NCBI GenBank assembly: GCA_016234425.1
Contig: JACRCA010000020.1
Coordinates: 1-6,838 of the forward strand
From: Deltaproteobacteria bacterium
GTDB taxonomy: Bacteria; Desulfobacterota; SM23-61
Length of the DNA stretch: 6,838 bases
Direction of reading: 5' to 3'
The notes beneath the pieces are model-generated. The model did no database searches and was not told the origin of the DNA. It worked only from the letters and a program-made list of their open reading frames with translations. Position 1 is the stretch's first letter. The number at the start of each line of letters is the position of its first letter. Below, in pieces: positions 4,795-6,838 of this stretch. The position numbers and the translations under genes are program-made.

Positions 4795-6780
4795 ATGCCT
4801 GAGGGCTCAGAACAGGTCGATCTGAAAGATAAAGGAGAAGCGGAACCGAGGGAGCTGAAAGGAAGAATGGCCATTTTTGCCGCAGCGATGGCCATTTTGC
4901 TAACTCTGTTTCAGCTCTACACCTCTTTTGCGGGGGCTTTTCCTAACCTCATTCAACGAAGCATCCACATAGGATTCGTCTTTGTCCTGGCTTTTACCCT
5001 TTATCCTTACAGCGGCAAGAGATCACCGAAGGGACGCCTTTCCATCCCAGACCTGCTCATAATGATTCTGGGAGTGGTTAGCTGCATACACGTGATCCTA
5101 CATTATGACCGGATCATGTTAGAGCCGGGTACCTCTGGCACATGGGATTTGATATTGGGGGCAATCGCCACTCTCCTGGTGCTGGAGATGACCCGGCGGA
5201 TACTGAGCTGGATCCTTCCAGTGATCGCAACCTTGGCGATGGTTTATGCCTACTTTGGGCCATACCTTCCCGAAGCTTTTGCTCATCGAGGATTCAGCCT
5301 GAGTTACATCCTGGAAACCCTTTACCTTTCTACTTCTGGTCTTTGGGGAATTGTTACGGGAGTTTCTGCCACTGTGGTAGCCGGGTTTCTCATCTTTGGG
5401 TCGATTCTTTATTACACAGGGGGAGGGGAGGTCTTCGTCGATCTAGCAAAAGGAATTGCCGGTCGGTCTTATGGTGGGCCGGCGAAGGTGAGCTGCATAT
5501 CCAGCGCCCTATTCGGGACGATCTCTGGGAGCGCAGTGGCTAACGTAGTGGTGGATGGTGTTTTTAACATCCCCTTGATGAAGCGATTGGGTTACAGGTC
5601 TGAATTCGCCGCCGCCGTAGAGGCGACCGCCTCAACTGGAGGCCAGATCATGCCTCCCGTTATGGGAGCGGGTGCTTTCATCATGGCGGAATTGATCGGG
5701 ATCGCATACTTGAAAATAGCCCTGGCAGCGGCCATTCCCGCCCTTCTTTATTATCTGGGGGTGACCGCTTCTGTCCATTTTGAAGCCCGAAAATCCAACC
5801 TGGAACGCATCCCTAAAGAACTGATCCCTTCCATCCCGAAGGTTCTGCCGAAGAGTGCTCCTCTCTTTGTCCCCGTCATCGTGCTCATTTATTTGATGGT
5901 TCAAGGATACGATCCTACTACGGCTGTTTTTTGGTCCATTGTGGTTTCTGTGGGGATGTATTTTCTATCCGTCCGCAGTATGGCGCAGTTCCAAGAGAAA
6001 GGCCGGAATATGCTTTTAGCTTTGGGAGCCGGTGGCAAGTCGATCGTTCTGGTAGCGGCCTTATGTGCCTGCGCCCAGATCATCATTGGTATGTTCAATC
6101 TCTCCGGCCTGGGAATTAAGATCTCAGAGATGATCATAGGCCTGAGCGCAGGGATCAAATTTCTGGCGCTCTTTTTCACCATGGTCGTCTGCCTGATCCT
6201 CGGCATGGGAATACCCACGACCGCAGCTTACGTACTGGCTGCATCGGTTGCGGGCCCGGCCCTTGTCAAGCTCGGAGTTGTGCCGATTGCCGCCCATCTT
6301 TTCGTTTTCTACTTTGCAATTATTTCCGCCATCACCCCACCGGTTTGCGCTGCCGTTTATGCCGCTGTAGCTATTGCCGGGTCCAATTGGCTCAAGACAG
6401 GTTGGCTGGCAGTACGTATGGGATTGGCCGGCTTCATTGCTCCTTACCTCTTCATCTATCGTCCTCCGGTGTTACTCATCGGTTCACCTGGGGAAATCAT
6501 CTGGGCCTCAATCGTAACAGGCCTGGCAACCTTTGCTTTGGCCGGCGGGGTGATCGGCTACTTTGGCAGCAAGAGCAGATGGTACGAAAACCTCCTGCTC
6601 TTTGTCGGGGCAGGGCTACTGATCAAACCGGGCCTGCTCACAGATCTTTTGGGATTTCTCATCGTCATCACGGTCTACCTCCTGCAAAAGAAGCGCGTAG
6701 CCTCCATCGCAGCTCTGGCGCTTGAAGCCCGAGAGATGAGAAAAAATCCATCAGCAAGATCGCCAAAATCATTCTCTTGA
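4795..6780 (+). CDS. TRAP transporter fused permease (4TM/12TM, TAXI type)
   Basis: This inner-membrane ion-coupled permease takes solute from the TAXI receptor encoded just upstream (41-bp gap). The 661 residues fuse the small DctQ-like subunit to the large DctM-like subunit. After a charged 24-residue N-terminus, four helices (about 25-47, 55-73, 83-104, 115-132) form the small-subunit part. The DctM part carries GTISGSAVANVVVDG (241-255) and STGGQIMPPVMG (280-291). In its second half come GMGIPTTAAYV (470-480) and SAITPPVCAA (511-520), the paired substrate and ion-site loops of the family. The C-terminus adds further helices including LLIKPGLLTDLLGFLIV (608-624), usual in fused permeases. 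An in-frame TAG at 4786-4788 rules out a longer protein. No Shine-Dalgarno site precedes ATG 4795. ATG 4867 is an alternative with a purine-rich leader, but starting there would leave no residues before the first helix. Confidence 0.94.
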   Translation: MPEGSEQVDLKDKGEAEPRELKGRMAIFAAAMAILLTLFQLYTSFAGAFPNLIQRSIHIGFVFVLAFTLYPYSGKRSPKGRLSIPDLLIMILGVVSCIHVILHYDRIMLEPGTSGTWDLILGAIATLLVLEMTRRILSWILPVIATLAMVYAYFGPYLPEAFAHRGFSLSYILETLYLSTSGLWGIVTGVSATVVAGFLIFGSILYYTGGGEVFVDLAKGIAGRSYGGPAKVSCISSALFGTISGSAVANVVVDGVFNIPLMKRLGYRSEFAAAVEATASTGGQIMPPVMGAGAFIMAELIGIAYLKIALAAAIPALLYYLGVTASVHFEARKSNLERIPKELIPSIPKVLPKSAPLFVPVIVLIYLMVQGYDPTTAVFWSIVVSVGMYFLSVRSMAQFQEKGRNMLLALGAGGKSIVLVAALCACAQIIIGMFNLSGLGIKISEMIIGLSAGIKFLALFFTMVVCLILGMGIPTTAAYVLAASVAGPALVKLGVVPIAAHLFVFYFAIISAITPPVCAAVYAAVAIAGSNWLKTGWLAVRMGLAGFIAPYLFIYRPPVLLIGSPGEIIWASIVTGLATFALAGGVIGYFGSKSRWYENLLLFVGAGLLIKPGLLTDLLGFLIVITVYLLQKKRVASIAALALEAREMRKNPSARSPKSFS

Positions 6781-6822
6781 TCTGCAGGAGTGTTTAAGTG
6801 TAAAATTTTTTAGATATTTTAT

Positions 6823-6838
6823 GGAGCCCTGAATGAAA
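6823..6838 (+). other. Possible ribosome binding site and start of the next gene
   Basis: GGAG (6823-6826) lies 6 nt before ATG AAA (6833-6838), which fits the first two codons of another plus-strand gene running out of the window. Upstream, TTGATC (6777-6782) and TAAAAT (6801-6806), 18 nt apart, could be a weak promoter. Only two codons are visible, so this is a suggestion. Confidence 0.25.

Noticed and set aside
5142..5543. 133-residue plus-strand open frame within the permease
   Set aside because: It is a shifted frame of a gene with clear membrane helices and motifs; its own sequence is Ser/Gly/Arg-rich and not family-like.
6821..6832. ATG at 6821 as a gene start
   Set aside because: It reads ATG GAG CCC TGA and stops after three codons; the GGAG within it fits better as a ribosome site for ATG 6833.

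Overview
This 6.8 kb window looks like ordinary chromosomal DNA of a Gram-negative bacterium. A Desulfobacterota (former Deltaproteobacteria) lineage is my best guess. It rests on the style of the TatA/B-family protein, the TAXI-type TRAP transporter with a fused permease, and the closely packed gene ends. It is an impression from protein families, not a measured placement. I recognise every substantial gene to family level and see no rRNA, tRNA, CRISPR array, insertion sequence or phage gene.

Layout. Bases 1-338 (+) are the C-terminal end of a DnaJ-type co-chaperone whose start lies outside the window. It converges with tatC, and both stop codons sit inside one 8-bp palindrome (331-338). On the minus strand, a TatA/B-family gene (1516-1076) and tatC (1074-331) form a twin-arginine export operon with one base between them. 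The 134-bp gap 1517-1650 holds back-to-back sigma70-like promoters. Their -35 boxes lie in a perfect 9-bp inverted repeat. The gap serves tatB leftward and purC rightward.

On the plus strand, purC (1651-2553, SAICAR synthase, purine synthesis) is followed after 41 bp, or with a 4-bp overlap if the upstream start is used, by a zinc-dependent histone-deacetylase-family amidohydrolase (2595-3647) with all catalytic residues present. The 113-bp gap 3648-3760 contains a long-loop inverted repeat built from TCTGCGT-type units; it resembles a dispersed intergenic repeat. Then comes a complete TAXI-type TRAP transporter: an exported solute-binding protein (3761-4753) and a fused 4TM/12TM permease (4795-6780). 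The last 58 bases hold a possible ribosome binding site and start codon for another gene.

Functionally there are three modules: protein folding and folded-protein export, a purine-biosynthesis gene with a deacetylase-type partner, and ion-driven uptake of an unidentified, probably carboxylate-like, solute. A link between the deacetylase and the transporter is possible but only inferred. I did not find a convincing undescribed system. The points most worth a second look are the intergenic repeat, the mirrored promoter pair, the C7 tract between tatB and tatC, and the purC-deacetylase pairing.
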